From contig NZ_OU015319.1 of the NCBI RefSeq assembly GCF_907163125.1, positions 62,001 to 126,000 on the forward strand: DNA of 64,000 bases, written 5' to 3'. Positions 26,141-35,715 of the stretch are shown here, piece by piece. Position 1 is the stretch's first letter, and each line of letters begins with the position of its first letter. A model generated the notes under the pieces. The model was not told where the DNA came from and made no database searches. It saw only the letters and a list, made by a program, of their open reading frames with translations. Source of the DNA: Cloacibacterium caeni. Its GTDB lineage: Bacteria; Bacteroidota; Bacteroidia; Flavobacteriales; Weeksellaceae. Position numbers and translations under genes: made by a program.

Positions 26141-27214
26141 ATGAAAGTTGCGATTGTTATTCCCTCACTGCATGCAGGAGGCATGGAACGGGTGATGTCT
26201 GAATTGTTAAATGAATTTTCTAAAGATAAAACTTTAGAAATACATTTAATACTTTATGGTATAACTAGGGAAATTTTTTATTCTGTACCCGAAAATGTTA
26301 CAATTCATAAACCTTCCTTCGAATTTAAAAATAAATATCGGTTATTTTATACACTAAAAACTTTAATATTTTTAAGAAGACAAATAATAAAAATTGCTCC
26401 TAAAAGCATTCTAAGTTTTGGGGAAAGATGGAATAGTTTTGTCCTTATAGCGTGTTGGGGGTTGAAATATCCTATTTATGTATCAGATAGGTGTCAGCCA
26501 AATAAATCATTAGGAAAGTTGCATAATTGGCTTAGAAATAAACTTTATCCAAAGGCAAAAGGAGTAATTGCACAGACTGAAAAAGGTAAAGCAATATTCG
26601 AAAAAATGTATAAGCATACTAATATTCAGGTGATTGGGAATCCTATTAGACAAATAACATCAGAAAAGAAAATAGATAAAGAAAATATTGTTTTAACAGT
26701 TGGTAGATTGATTGATACAAAGCACCATGACGAGTTAATTCGTTTATTTGTAGAAATTAATGACCCTAATTGGAAACTAATAATTGTAGGTGATGATGCT
26801 TTAAAACAAAAAAATAGAAGTAAACTAGAAAGGTTAATAAAAGAATTAAGAGCAGAAGATAAAGTGGTTTTAGTAGGTAGTCAAAAAGAAGTGGAACCCT
26901 ATTATTTAAAAAGTAAAGTTTTTGCTTTTACATCTAGTTCTGAAGGCTTTCCAAATGTAATTGGTGAAGCCATGTCAGCAGGTTTACCTGTTGTAGCTTT
27001 TGATTGCATGTCGGGCCCTTCTGATATGATAGCCAACGAAAAAAATGGATATTTAATAGAATTGTTTAATTATGAGTCTTTTAAGAAACACTTACAAATT
27101 TTAATGTCTGATGAATCTTTAAGATTGAAATTGGGATTAAATGCTGCAGAAAGCATTCAAGAGTTTAAGATTGATGAAATCTCTAAAAAGTACAAAAAAA
27201 TGATTCTAGAATAA
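26141..27214 (+). CDS. Glycosyltransferase family 4
   Basis: 357 residues, GT-B. N-terminal IVIPSLHAGGMERVMSEL is typical of GT4 enzymes such as those adding GalNAc or Gal; LSFGERWNSF and SDRCQPNKSL are acceptor-side features. Donor side: VLTVGRLIDTKHHDELI, and SSSEGFPNVIGEAMSAGLP with the E-x7-E motif. Its TAA overlaps the ATG of the next gene (TAATG). Confidence 0.87.
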   Translation: MKVAIVIPSLHAGGMERVMSELLNEFSKDKTLEIHLILYGITREIFYSVPENVTIHKPSFEFKNKYRLFYTLKTLIFLRRQIIKIAPKSILSFGERWNSFVLIACWGLKYPIYVSDRCQPNKSLGKLHNWLRNKLYPKAKGVIAQTEKGKAIFEKMYKHTNIQVIGNPIRQITSEKKIDKENIVLTVGRLIDTKHHDELIRLFVEINDPNWKLIIVGDDALKQKNRSKLERLIKELRAEDKVVLVGSQKEVEPYYLKSKVFAFTSSSEGFPNVIGEAMSAGLPVVAFDCMSGPSDMIANEKNGYLIELFNYESFKKHLQILMSDESLRLKLGLNAAESIQEFKIDEISKKYKKMILE

Positions 27215-28434
27215 TGAGAGTTTTACAAATTAACGCAACTGTAAATTCAGGGTCAACAGGAAGAATTGCTGAAGATATAGGCCTAGTTTTAATTAATGTT
27301 GGGCACAAAAGTTATATTGCTTACGGAAGAGGCAATCAGCCGAGTAAATCTAATAAAATCATAATAGGAAATCAATGGGATGCCAATTGGCATGGTGTAG
27401 TTTCACTTTTATTGGATAGACACGGTTTTGCTTCTAGAAAAGCAACTAAACAGTTGATTAATAAAATTGAAGAATTAAAACCAGATGTTATTAATTTACA
27501 TAATATCCATGGGTATTATGTAAATATTGAAATACTATTTGATTATCTGAAAAAAATAAATATCCCAGTAGTGTGGACTTTTCACGACTGTTGGCCTTTT
27601 ACAGGGCATTGTAGTTACTTTGACTCTGTAGCATGTGAAAAATGGAAAACCCATTGCCAGAATTGTCCAAAGAAAAGTTTCTATCCTAAATCTTTATTAA
27701 TAGATAATTCCTTTAAAAATTTTTCTGATAAAAAGCAGATTTTTAATCAGTTAGATAATCTTCATATTATTACACCATCAAATTGGCTGAAAAATCTAGT
27801 AAAACAATCATTTTTATCGAAATTTCCAGTAAGTTGTATTCACAATGGGATAGATCTTTCGAAATTTAGTCCTGTAGAAAATGTAGAAAAATTAATTCAA
27901 AAATGGAATCTAAAGGATAAAATAATTGTTTTGGGAGTAGCCAGCATTTGGGATCGCCGAAAAGGATTGGATGATTTTATCTCTTTATCAAATAAATTAT
28001 CAGATACATACCAGATAATTTTAATAGGTTTAACTAAAAAGCAAATAGCACAATTACCTAAAAATATAATAGGTATTGAAAGAACAGAAAGTATTGAGGA
28101 ATTAGCAGAATATTATAGTTTGGCAAAGGTATTTGTAAATCCTACTTATCAAGATAATTTCCCTACTACAAATATTGAAGCTTTAGCATGTGGTACTCCC
28201 GTAGTTACTTATAATACAGGAGGAAGCCCCGAAGCAATTGATAAAGAAACAGGGATAGTAGTAGAAAAGGGAAATGTAGATGAATTAAGAGACGCTATTG
28301 AAAGAGTGACAAGTGCTAAAACGGAATATTATGAGAAAGAAAAATGCAGAAAAAGAGCGGAAAAGCACTTCGATAAGAACGAAAGGTATCAAGATTATTT
28401 ACAATTGTTTAAAACTCTAGTGAAAGAGAGCTAA
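27214..28434 (+). CDS. Glycosyltransferase family 4, WcaC/WcaL-like
   Basis: 406 residues, GT-B. INATVNSGSTGRIAEDIG at the start, then a Cys-rich segment CEKWKTHCQNCPKKS (about 136-150), which recurs in a subgroup of Bacteroidota and colanic-acid GT4 proteins and may bind metal. Donor side: VLGVASIWDRRKGLDDFI, and PTYQDNFPTTNIEALACGTP with the E motif. Sugar specificity is unknown. It overlaps the preceding gene by one base and is 11 bp before the second deacetylase-like gene. Confidence 0.87.
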   Translation: MRVLQINATVNSGSTGRIAEDIGLVLINVGHKSYIAYGRGNQPSKSNKIIIGNQWDANWHGVVSLLLDRHGFASRKATKQLINKIEELKPDVINLHNIHGYYVNIEILFDYLKKINIPVVWTFHDCWPFTGHCSYFDSVACEKWKTHCQNCPKKSFYPKSLLIDNSFKNFSDKKQIFNQLDNLHIITPSNWLKNLVKQSFLSKFPVSCIHNGIDLSKFSPVENVEKLIQKWNLKDKIIVLGVASIWDRRKGLDDFISLSNKLSDTYQIILIGLTKKQIAQLPKNIIGIERTESIEELAEYYSLAKVFVNPTYQDNFPTTNIEALACGTPVVTYNTGGSPEAIDKETGIVVEKGNVDELRDAIERVTSAKTEYYEKEKCRKRAEKHFDKNERYQDYLQLFKTLVKES

Positions 28435-28445
28435 TATAAAATAGA

Positions 28446-29591
28446 ATGTACACAGGTAACAAAAAATCAGAACTAAGAATATATGTAAGCAATCTTTTTG
28501 GATGGCGAACCAATAGAAAATTAATCGTAATAGAAAGCGACGATTGGGGCTCTGTTTATATGTCAGACAAAAGGGCATTAGAGGAAATGAAGACCAAAGG
28601 AATTCCTTTACATTCTCATTATCTGAAAAATGACACTTTAGAGTCTAATGAAGATATGGAAATGTTGATGGAGGTTCTTAGAAAACATAAAGATTCTTCT
28701 GGTCGTCATGTAGTTATGACTGGTGTAAATGTGGTAGCCAATCCTAATTTTGAAAAAATAAAAGCCAATGGCTTTACGAAATATGAATATGAATTGTTTA
28801 CTGAAACCGCTAAAAGATTCCCGCAGAGTAATAAAATCCACACATTATGGAAACAAGGAATTGAAGAAAGACTTTTAGTTCCAGTATTTCACGGTAGAGA
28901 ACATCTTAATGTACAACGTTGGATGAAACTCCTTCAAGAAGGAAACGAAACGGTAAGAATAGCCTTTGAATATGGAGTAAGTACATTACCAAGAGAAATG
29001 AATGGAGATGAGCTCCCTGATTTACGAGCAGCATTTGATATTGATACCCAAAATGATTTAAAATATTTGGAAAAGGTAATTGATACAGGATTAGATGAAT
29101 TTGAAGCTTTATTTGGTTATAAATCTACTTTTTTTATTCCAACGAATGGTCCTTTTAATAATAATTTAGAAGAATTGTTAAGCAAAAAAGGGGTGAAATA
29201 CATCGGAACAGGAAAAATACAAAGCGAACCATTAGGAGAGGGTAAATATAAAAAGCATTTTCGTTACTTAGGGAAAAAGAATAGATTGGGACAAATGTAC
29301 TTGACTAGGAATTGTTTTTTTGAACCAAACAGTGAAGGATTTCCCATAGAAAGAGATTGGGTATCCTCTTGTTTGAAAGAAATAGAAGTTGCTTTCAACT
29401 GTCGTAAACCTGCTACCATTAGTTCTCATAGAGTGAATTATATGGGAAGCATTAATCCCGAAAATAGAGAAAGAGGATTGAAAAAACTTGATAATTTACT
29501 CGTGCAAATAATTAAAAAATGGCCTGAAGTAGAATTTATAACTTCTATGGAGCTAGGCGATATCATTACAGGGAAAACCCAAGAAAAATAA
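28446..29591 (+). CDS. Polysaccharide (de)acetylase-like protein, ESDDWG/FHGREH family, copy 2
   Basis: 381 residues. Shares with copy 1 (23904) the motifs VIESDDWGSVY (about 28-38), PVFHGREHLNV (about 147-157), SSHRVNYMGS (about 325-334), plus NVVANPNFEKIKANGF and the FFEP segment. DD and the histidines could form a metal site as in carbohydrate esterases, but order and spacing are not those of classical NodB. No signal peptide, so it would act in the cytosol on nucleotide- or lipid-linked sugars if it is an enzyme. The two copies bracket an epimerase and two GT4 genes. The stop overlaps the fcl start by one base. Confidence 0.55.
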   Translation: MYTGNKKSELRIYVSNLFGWRTNRKLIVIESDDWGSVYMSDKRALEEMKTKGIPLHSHYLKNDTLESNEDMEMLMEVLRKHKDSSGRHVVMTGVNVVANPNFEKIKANGFTKYEYELFTETAKRFPQSNKIHTLWKQGIEERLLVPVFHGREHLNVQRWMKLLQEGNETVRIAFEYGVSTLPREMNGDELPDLRAAFDIDTQNDLKYLEKVIDTGLDEFEALFGYKSTFFIPTNGPFNNNLEELLSKKGVKYIGTGKIQSEPLGEGKYKKHFRYLGKKNRLGQMYLTRNCFFEPNSEGFPIERDWVSSCLKEIEVAFNCRKPATISSHRVNYMGSINPENRERGLKKLDNLLVQIIKKWPEVEFITSMELGDIITGKTQEK

Positions 29592-30553
29592 TGAAATCTA
29601 AAAAGATTTACATTGCAGGTCATAAAGGAATGGTAGGCTCTGCAGTTTGGAGGGCACTAGAAGCTAGAGGTTATAAAAACGTATTGGGATGTTCAAAACA
29701 AGATCTTGATTTGAGAAACCAACACCAAGTGAATCATTTTTTTCAAAACGAACAACCCGAAATCGTAATAGATGCCGCAGCATTAGTAGGCGGGATAATG
29801 GCAAATAAAAATAATCCATATCCTTTCATTATGGATAATTTACAAATCCAAATGAACTTAATGGATGCTGCACACCAAAATAATGTAGAGAAATTTATTT
29901 TCTTAGGTTCCTCTTGCATATACCCTAAACATGCACCTCAACCTTTGAAAGAAGAGTATTTGCTTACTGCTCCCTTAGAACCTACCAATGAGTGGTACGC
30001 AATTGCTAAAATTGCAGGAGTAAAAACAATAGAAGCAATAAGGAAACAATACAACAAAGACTTTGTGAGCTTAATGCCCACAAACTTGTATGGGATAAGA
30101 GATAATTTTGACTTGCAAACCTCTCATGTATTACCTGCCATGATTCGAAAATTTCATGAAGCTAAAGAAAAGTCAGAAAAAAAAGGCATAAATGAACCCG
30201 TAGAATTGTGGGGAACAGGAAATCCTAAAAGAGAATTTTTATTTGTAGATGATTTGGCAGAAGCTATAATTTTTGTTATGGAAAATAAACTCGAAGAGAG
30301 TTTATACAATGTAGGATCTGGGGAAGATTTATCTTTAAAAGAACTAGCTTTATTAGTACAAAAAGTTATAGGCCATCAAGGAGAAGTTATTTGGGATACC
30401 TCAAAGCCAGATGGAACACCCAGAAAAGTGATGGAGGTGAGTAAATTGAAAAAAATGGGTTGGTCTCCTAAAATAACATTGGAACAGGGAATTGAAGAAA
30501 CATATCAATGGTTTCTTGAAAATAGAGAGAAAATAAAAGAGATGAAACTGTAG
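29591..30553 (+). CDS. fcl: GDP-L-fucose synthase
   Basis: 320 residues, extended SDR converting GDP-4-keto-6-deoxy-D-mannose to GDP-L-fucose (3,5-epimerase and 4-reductase). Marks: IAGHKGMVGSAVWRALE (NADP-binding), AALVGGIMANKNNPYPF, LGSSCIYPKHAPQPL, and TNEWYAIAKIAG with the YxxxK pair. Strong family match. The GDP-mannose 4,6-dehydratase (gmd) that makes its substrate is not in the window, nor are manB/manC, so they must be elsewhere. The next gene also acts on GDP-mannose. Confidence 0.93.
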   Translation: MKSKKIYIAGHKGMVGSAVWRALEARGYKNVLGCSKQDLDLRNQHQVNHFFQNEQPEIVIDAAALVGGIMANKNNPYPFIMDNLQIQMNLMDAAHQNNVEKFIFLGSSCIYPKHAPQPLKEEYLLTAPLEPTNEWYAIAKIAGVKTIEAIRKQYNKDFVSLMPTNLYGIRDNFDLQTSHVLPAMIRKFHEAKEKSEKKGINEPVELWGTGNPKREFLFVDDLAEAIIFVMENKLEESLYNVGSGEDLSLKELALLVQKVIGHQGEVIWDTSKPDGTPRKVMEVSKLKKMGWSPKITLEQGIEETYQWFLENREKIKEMKL

Positions 30554-30829
30554 AATAAATGAAGCAATAGAATGCCAAATTTCAAAAAAAAATGAATGTG
30601 GCGCTATTAGCAATTTAAGGAAGCAGATGATTATTTTTTTAAAAATAAATTTCTAGTGACTCAAAATAGTGAGTAGAATAATAAAGAGATGATAAACAAG
30701 ACTAAAGAGTAAAATAATCATTCAAATAAATAAAAAAATATTTATTAAATATGAAGATAATATGAATTAAATTTCAAAAAAATCAAGAATTAATTAACGA
30801 ATGTTAAAGCTAAATTCTTTCAAATTTTA
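30554..30829 (+). other. AT-rich intergenic gap, no gene seen
   Basis: About 0.3 kb between fcl and the GDP-mannose 3,5-epimerase gene, one of the few breaks inside the otherwise coupled + strand block. No open frame of note. It contains a 15-bp near-perfect AT palindrome (30738-30752) and ends in a candidate promoter. Confidence 0.6.
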
Positions 30830-30837
30830 TAAATTTG
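30830..30837 (+). promoter_or_regulatory. Bacteroidota -7 promoter box (TAAATTTG)
   Basis: TAAATTTG fits the TAnnTTTG consensus, 43 bp before the ATG at 30880. No clear TTG -33 box was found at 17-23 bp upstream. It would start a new transcript at the GDP-mannose 3,5-epimerase gene. Confidence 0.5.
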
Positions 30838-30879
30838 TATCCAATTAATGAATAAAAAATAATAGTTAAAAATAACAAT

Positions 30880-31902
30880 ATGAAAAATGCACTAGTTTTA
30901 GGTGGTGGTGGTTTTATTGGCGGTCATCTAGCTAAAAGATTAAAAGAAGAGGGGTTTTATGTGAAAATTGTAGACATTAAGCCAAATCACGAATTTTGGG
31001 ATCACAATCTAATTTGTAATGAATATGTACAAGGGGATTTAAGAGATCCAAGAATTGTAGAAAAAGCTTTTGAAGGTAGAGTTTACGATGAGGTATATCA
31101 ATTAGCCGCTGATATGGGAGGTGCAGGATATATTTTTACAGGAGATAATGATGCAAATGTTATGCATAACTCCGCGCTCATTAACCTAAACGTAGTACAT
31201 GAATGTGCAAAAAATAACGTAGGAAGAGTATTTTATTCTTCATCTGCTTGTATGTATCCAGAGCATAATCAGCAAGATCCTAATAATCCAAACTGTGAAG
31301 AAAGTTCTGCTTACCCTGCAAATCCGGATTCTGAATATGGTTGGGAAAAACTTTTTTCAGAACGTCTTTATTTAGCTTTCAATAGAAACTATAAGTTAAA
31401 CGTAAGAGTAGCAAGATTCCATAATATTTTCGGTGAGTTTGGAACATGGATGGGTGGTAAAGAAAAAGCACCAGCAGCAATGTGTAGAAAAGCTGCAGAA
31501 ACAGAAGATGGTGGTACAATAGAAGTTTGGGGAGATGGACAGCAAACACGTTCTTTCTTGCATGTAAATGAATGTGTAGAAGCAGTACTTAGATTGATGA
31601 GACAAGATGATTTCTTAGGGCCTGTAAACATCGGTTCAGAAGAAATGGTAACCATCAATCAATTGGCAGAAATGGCAATTAAACTGTCTGGTAAAAACAT
31701 TAAAATTCACAATATCGGAGGACAAGAATTCAAAGATAAATACGGATTCTCTTGCCCAGTGGGAGTAAAAGGACGTAATAGTGATAATAAATTATACAGA
31801 GAAAAAATCGGTTGGGAAGTAAGCATCCCATTAATCGAAGGAATGAAAACTACCTTTGATTGGATTAATGAGCAAGTAAAACTTCAAAAAAATAATGGCT
31901 AA
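30880..31902 (+). CDS. gme: GDP-mannose 3,5-epimerase (plant GME-like)
   Basis: 340 residues, extended SDR. Very close by motif to the plant enzyme that makes GDP-L-galactose: LAADMGGAGYIFTGDN, FYSSSACMYPEH, ESSAYPANPDSEYGWEKL (catalytic Tyr and Lys), RFHNIFGEFGTWMGGKEKAPA, WGDGQQTRSFLHVNECVEAV, PVNIGSEEMV, VKGRNSDNKL. In plants this leads to ascorbate; here it is inferred to supply GDP-L-galactose (or L-gulose) to a glycosyltransferase. Its own promoter box lies upstream, and it overlaps the next GT by 8 bp. Confidence 0.88.
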   Translation: MKNALVLGGGGFIGGHLAKRLKEEGFYVKIVDIKPNHEFWDHNLICNEYVQGDLRDPRIVEKAFEGRVYDEVYQLAADMGGAGYIFTGDNDANVMHNSALINLNVVHECAKNNVGRVFYSSSACMYPEHNQQDPNNPNCEESSAYPANPDSEYGWEKLFSERLYLAFNRNYKLNVRVARFHNIFGEFGTWMGGKEKAPAAMCRKAAETEDGGTIEVWGDGQQTRSFLHVNECVEAVLRLMRQDDFLGPVNIGSEEMVTINQLAEMAIKLSGKNIKIHNIGGQEFKDKYGFSCPVGVKGRNSDNKLYREKIGWEVSIPLIEGMKTTFDWINEQVKLQKNNG

Positions 31903-33028
31903 AAATAAAACAGTAGTCATTCTAGATCAAGCATCTGGCTATCTTCAAATAGATATGCTGGATGCTTTATCTACAAAATATGATAAGTGCGTAATCATTG
32001 CGGGTACAATTGTAGAAAGAGAAACGAAACTCTCTGAGAAATACAAGTGGCATAAAATTACGAAATACAATAAATCTACGGCATTCAAAAGAATTTACAC
32101 TTGGCTCGCAGCTACCATTCAGATGTTTTTTATTGTATTATGGAAGTACAGAAACGCTAGAATAATCGCGATTACTAATCCGCCAAGTGCACCTTTGGTT
32201 CCTTACCTCTTAAGAGCAAATTATGATATATTAGTTTATGATTTGTATCCAGATGCATTGGTAAATTTTAATTATATTACCAAAGACGGTTGGGCAAATA
32301 AAGTGTTTACCCATTTTACCAAAAAAATGTTTAAAAAGGCAAATACGCTTTACACCTTAACACCAGAATTAGCTAAAGAAACTTCTAAATATGCAGAGGG
32401 AAAAGAAATAAAAATAGTACCGATATGGACCAATAATGAATTTTTCCCTCAGATTGATAGAAATGAAAATCTAATTTTCAAAAAATTAGGAATCGCAAAA
32501 GATACCTTTGTAATTTGTTACTCAGGAAATTTAGGAAAAACACACCCTATTGAAAAATTAGTTGACCTAGCGCATGCATTTAAGAATGAGCCTAATTTTT
32601 ATTTTCTCGTAATTGGAGGAGGTCATAAATACGAACTGATTCATAAATTGATTGAAGAGCAAAAATTAACCAATATTCAATTATTGCCTTGGCAACCTAT
32701 TGAACTACTCCCGCACAACATGCAGGTAGGAAATCTAAACGTGGTAACGCTAGATGAAGGAGCAGCAGATTTAAGTATACCGAGTAAAACGTTTAATTTG
32801 TTGTCAGTAGGGAAGCCCATTTTAGCCATTTGTTCTAAAAGGTCTGCACTGGCAAATTTGTTAGAAAGAAGCAATTGTGGGCGCGCATTTGAAGCCAACG
32901 AAGTAAATGAAATTAAAAGTTTTATTTATCAGCTTCAAAACGAACCAGAGACTTATAAAGCATACAGCGAAAATGCAAAAAAAGCTTCTAATAATTTTAC
33001 AAAAGAAAACGCAATGCAATTTTTATAA
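31895..33028 (+). CDS. Glycosyltransferase family 4, WbuB/WcaI-like
   Basis: 377 residues, GT-B. Starts [16 protein letters not shown]; a hydrophobic segment [14 protein letters not shown] (about 70-83) and [15 protein letters not shown] are typical of the WbuB/WcaI-like group. Donor side: [50 protein letters not shown]. The donor is unknown; the overlap with the GDP-mannose 3,5-epimerase gene makes GDP-L-galactose or another GDP sugar a reasonable guess. The stop overlaps the next ATG (TAATG). Confidence 0.82.
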   Translation: MAKNKTVVILDQASGYLQIDMLDALSTKYDKCVIIAGTIVERETKLSEKYKWHKITKYNKSTAFKRIYTWLAATIQMFFIVLWKYRNARIIAITNPPSAPLVPYLLRANYDILVYDLYPDALVNFNYITKDGWANKVFTHFTKKMFKKANTLYTLTPELAKETSKYAEGKEIKIVPIWTNNEFFPQIDRNENLIFKKLGIAKDTFVICYSGNLGKTHPIEKLVDLAHAFKNEPNFYFLVIGGGHKYELIHKLIEEQKLTNIQLLPWQPIELLPHNMQVGNLNVVTLDEGAADLSIPSKTFNLLSVGKPILAICSKRSALANLLERSNCGRAFEANEVNEIKSFIYQLQNEPETYKAYSENAKKASNNFTKENAMQFL

Positions 33029-33630
33029 TGTATAAGAAAGGCTTTAAAAGACTAATAGATGTAACAGCTGCAGTGCTGGTTTTAATATTTTTTTCACCCC
33101 TATTTATAGGGGTTTACCTATTATTGATACTGAGTCAGAATTCAGCATTCTTTACACAGGATAGACCAGGGAAGAACGGAAAAATTTTTAAATTAATTAA
33201 ATTTAAAACCATGAGCGACAAGCGAGATGCACAAGGAAATTTATTGCCAGACGCAGAACGCATAACGAAGGTTGGGAAATGGGTAAGAAGTACTTCATTA
33301 GATGAATTGCCACAATTGATTAATGTATTAAAAGGGGATATGAGTTTAATAGGACCTCGTCCCTTATTAATTAAATATTTACCTTTGTATTCAGAAACCC
33401 AAAAACGCAGACATGAAGTAAGACCTGGAATAACAGGATGGGCACAAGTAAATGGCAGAAATGCCATTTCATGGGATAAAAAATTTGAATATGATGTATG
33501 GTATGTAGACCATTTAAGTTTTTTATTGGATTGCAAAATCGTATGGAAAACGATAAAAAAAGTGATCATAAGAGAGGGAATCTCAAGTGATACAAGTGTA
33601 ACAATGGAACCTTTTAAAGGGAATAACTAA
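33028..33630 (+). CDS. PglC/WcaJ-type phosphoglycosyltransferase (bacterial sugar transferase)
   Basis: 200 residues, the small monotopic type with one N-terminal membrane helix ([24 protein letters not shown]). Marks: [46 protein letters not shown] with the catalytic D/E pair region, [14 protein letters not shown]. It starts glycan assembly by moving a sugar-phosphate from a UDP-sugar to undecaprenyl phosphate. PglC-size enzymes often prefer UDP-bacillosamine or related QuiNAc4N sugars, consistent with PglF-, PglE- and PglD-like genes in this window. A second, unrelated initiating enzyme is at 55533. Confidence 0.92.
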   Translation: MYKKGFKRLIDVTAAVLVLIFFSPLFIGVYLLLILSQNSAFFTQDRPGKNGKIFKLIKFKTMSDKRDAQGNLLPDAERITKVGKWVRSTSLDELPQLINVLKGDMSLIGPRPLLIKYLPLYSETQKRRHEVRPGITGWAQVNGRNAISWDKKFEYDVWYVDHLSFLLDCKIVWKTIKKVIIREGISSDTSVTMEPFKGNN

Positions 33631-33646
33631 ATAAAAACATAAAATT

Positions 33647-33877
33647 ATGGAAGCAGAATTTTTAGAAATGATTACAGAAGTATTAGAAATTGAAGACAGA
33701 GAGATTCAATTGGCAGATGCTTTCAGAGACTATGATGAGTGGGACTCATTAGCAAGATTAACATTAATCGCAGAAATAGACGATAAGTATAACATGGTAA
33801 TCGAAGAAGAAGCATTTAAAAATGCAATCACTTTAGGAGATTTACTCAACGAAATTATAAAAAGAACGCAAGCTTAA
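33647..33877 (+). CDS. Acyl carrier protein (dedicated)
   Basis: 76 residues, acidic. EWDSLARL carries the DSL motif with Ser34 for phosphopantetheine attachment. Weakly like the fatty-acid ACP. It stands first in a four-gene set: ACP, KAS III-like, ketoreductase, PglD-like acyltransferase. The likely role (inference) is to carry a short beta-ketoacyl/3-hydroxyacyl chain for N-acylation of an amino sugar. 17 bp after the phosphoglycosyltransferase gene. Confidence 0.9.
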   Translation: MEAEFLEMITEVLEIEDREIQLADAFRDYDEWDSLARLTLIAEIDDKYNMVIEEEAFKNAITLGDLLNEIIKRTQA

Positions 33878-33886
33878 TCCATTTTT

Positions 33887-34948
33887 ATGGCAGATTTATC
33901 TTTTAAAAACGTTGGGATTACGGGTTTAGCAGCAGCAGTACCAAAGAATACTATTGATAATTACAATTACACCCAATTTTTTAATAAAGAAGATGTAAAA
34001 GATATTGTAGACAAAGTAGGGATTAAAGAACGCAGATTTGCCCCAGAAGGAATGTGCGCATCAGACTTATGCTTCGCAGCTGCAGTTAAATTAATTTCGG
34101 ATATGAATATAGATAAATCAGAAATTGATTTGCTAATCTTTATCTCTCAAACTCCTGACTACAGAATGCCCGCAACATCTATTCTCTTACAGAACCGTTT
34201 GGGGCTAGGAAAACATACTGCTGCATTTGACATCAGTTTAGGGTGTTCAGCTTTTGTGTATGGACTATCAGTTGTCTATGGCTTAATGCAGTCGGGAGGC
34301 TTTAGAAAAGCACTTTTATTAGATGGCGAGACCCGTTCTAGAATATATTCTCCTAAAGATAGAAAAACAGCCTTTTTATTCGGAGATGGAGGAATTGCAG
34401 CCCTAATTGAAAGAGATGAAAAATTTGGAGAAAGTTTTTTCTCACTGAATTCTAATGGCGCTCTCTCAGATTTAATTAAAATGGATGCAGGGGGCTATAG
34501 AAATCCTAGTTCACCAGACACATTAACAGAAAAAGTGGTAGATGAGTATGGCAACATAAGAACAGATGAACATGGGTACATGAATGGTGCAGAAGTTTTT
34601 AATTTTGTCTTGAGCGAAATTCCAAAAAATTTCAAATCGGTACTCGAGAAATCAGGAAATACCAATGATACAATAGACTTTAATTTGTTTCATCAAGCCA
34701 ATGACTATATGAATGCTTATTTAGCCAAAAAATTAAAGTTAGAGAAAGAAAAAGTGCCTTCATGTATTGAAAGTTTCGGAAATACATCTTCTGTTTCTAT
34801 ACCTTTAACTATAGCATCTCAATTGCAGAATAAGCTTCAAGGCAATAAAAAATTAATGTTATGCGGTTTTGGTGTGGGGATGTCTTGGGCTACCGCTCAA
34901 ATTAATGTGCAAGATTGTTTTATCAGTAACTTAGTAGAATTAGAATGA
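33887..34948 (+). CDS. 3-oxoacyl-ACP synthase III-like (KAS III / FabH family)
   Basis: 353 residues, thiolase fold. The Cys-His-Asn triad is visible: Cys120 in DISLGCSAFVYGL, His269 in NLFHQAN, Asn299 in SFGNTSSVSIP. KERRFAPEGMCASDL and FLFGDGGIAALIE are also typical. Length slightly above FabH. In this setting it would condense an acyl-CoA starter with malonyl-ACP once to give a short 3-ketoacyl-ACP for the next enzyme. Starter choice is unknown. The stop overlaps the ketoreductase ATG (ATGA). Confidence 0.88.
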   Translation: MADLSFKNVGITGLAAAVPKNTIDNYNYTQFFNKEDVKDIVDKVGIKERRFAPEGMCASDLCFAAAVKLISDMNIDKSEIDLLIFISQTPDYRMPATSILLQNRLGLGKHTAAFDISLGCSAFVYGLSVVYGLMQSGGFRKALLLDGETRSRIYSPKDRKTAFLFGDGGIAALIERDEKFGESFFSLNSNGALSDLIKMDAGGYRNPSSPDTLTEKVVDEYGNIRTDEHGYMNGAEVFNFVLSEIPKNFKSVLEKSGNTNDTIDFNLFHQANDYMNAYLAKKLKLEKEKVPSCIESFGNTSSVSIPLTIASQLQNKLQGNKKLMLCGFGVGMSWATAQINVQDCFISNLVELE

Positions 34949-35709
34949 GTATAAACCCTTTTACCCTACTAAATAAAACCATCGTGGTTACGGGAGCATC
35001 TTCTGGAATCGGAAGACAATGCGCTATTACCCTAAACCAAATGGGAGCTTTTGTAATTTTATTGGGGCGATCAGAGGAAAGATTGTTAGAAACAGTAGGG
35101 AATTTCGAGAACGAAAATTACCAAATCCTAGTGGCGGATGTTACAGATTATGAGCAAACTGCTGGAAAGTTAGAAGATGCTCTTAAAACGGTAGGGAAAG
35201 TAGACGGAATTGTTCATGCAGCGGGAATTTCTACTACATTGCCACTTCGTAACATTACGCCAGAAAAATTACAACCTTTTTTTGAAACCAATGTTTTTGC
35301 TCCTATTGCCATCACTAAGCTTCTTACTAAATTAAAATATGCCAATCCAGATGGGATGAGCATTGTGTTTTTAGCCTCAGTAATGGGAATGGTAGGGGAA
35401 TTAGGGAAAACAACTTATAGTTTAACGAAAGGGGCTCTCGTTTCAGGAACAAAATCTTTAGCTTTAGAATTAGCATCAAAAAAAATAAGAGTAAATTGCG
35501 TAGCTCCAGGAGTTGTAGTAACTCCAATGAGTTCTAATGCAGTCTATGCTCAAGATTCTTCAGCTTATGAAAAAATAAAAAGTTATCATCCGTTAGGACT
35601 TGGTAAGCCAGAAGATGTAGCCAACGCTTGCGCTTTCTTGTTATCAGACGGGGCATGTTGGATCACGGGGACTACATTAGTGATAGACGGAGGATATACA
35701 GCAAGATAA
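34945..35709 (+). CDS. SDR family 3-oxoacyl-ACP reductase-like (FabG-type)
   Basis: 254 residues, classical SDR. VVTGASSGIGRQ (NADP-binding, about 15-26), VHAAGIS (NAG-like), FLASVMGM with catalytic Ser, TYSLTKGA with YxxxK, VNCVAPGVVVTPM, and the C-terminal WITGTTLVIDGG typical of FabG. Inference: reduces the 3-keto group made by the KAS III-like protein to 3-hydroxyacyl-ACP. No dehydratase or enoyl reductase is next to it, so a 3-hydroxyacyl product is expected. 4-bp overlap upstream, 6-bp spacer downstream. Confidence 0.88.
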   Translation: MSINPFTLLNKTIVVTGASSGIGRQCAITLNQMGAFVILLGRSEERLLETVGNFENENYQILVADVTDYEQTAGKLEDALKTVGKVDGIVHAAGISTTLPLRNITPEKLQPFFETNVFAPIAITKLLTKLKYANPDGMSIVFLASVMGMVGELGKTTYSLTKGALVSGTKSLALELASKKIRVNCVAPGVVVTPMSSNAVYAQDSSAYEKIKSYHPLGLGKPEDVANACAFLLSDGACWITGTTLVIDGGYTAR

Positions 35710-35715
35710 TTTAAT

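Noticed and set aside
30880-31902. Ascorbate synthesis gene
   Set aside because: The enzyme is plant GME-like, but none of the later ascorbate steps are present and the context is glycan assembly.
33135-33569. Minus-strand open frame of 144 residues
   Set aside because: Antisense to the PglC-type gene, whose motifs account for the codon pattern; composition is not protein-like.
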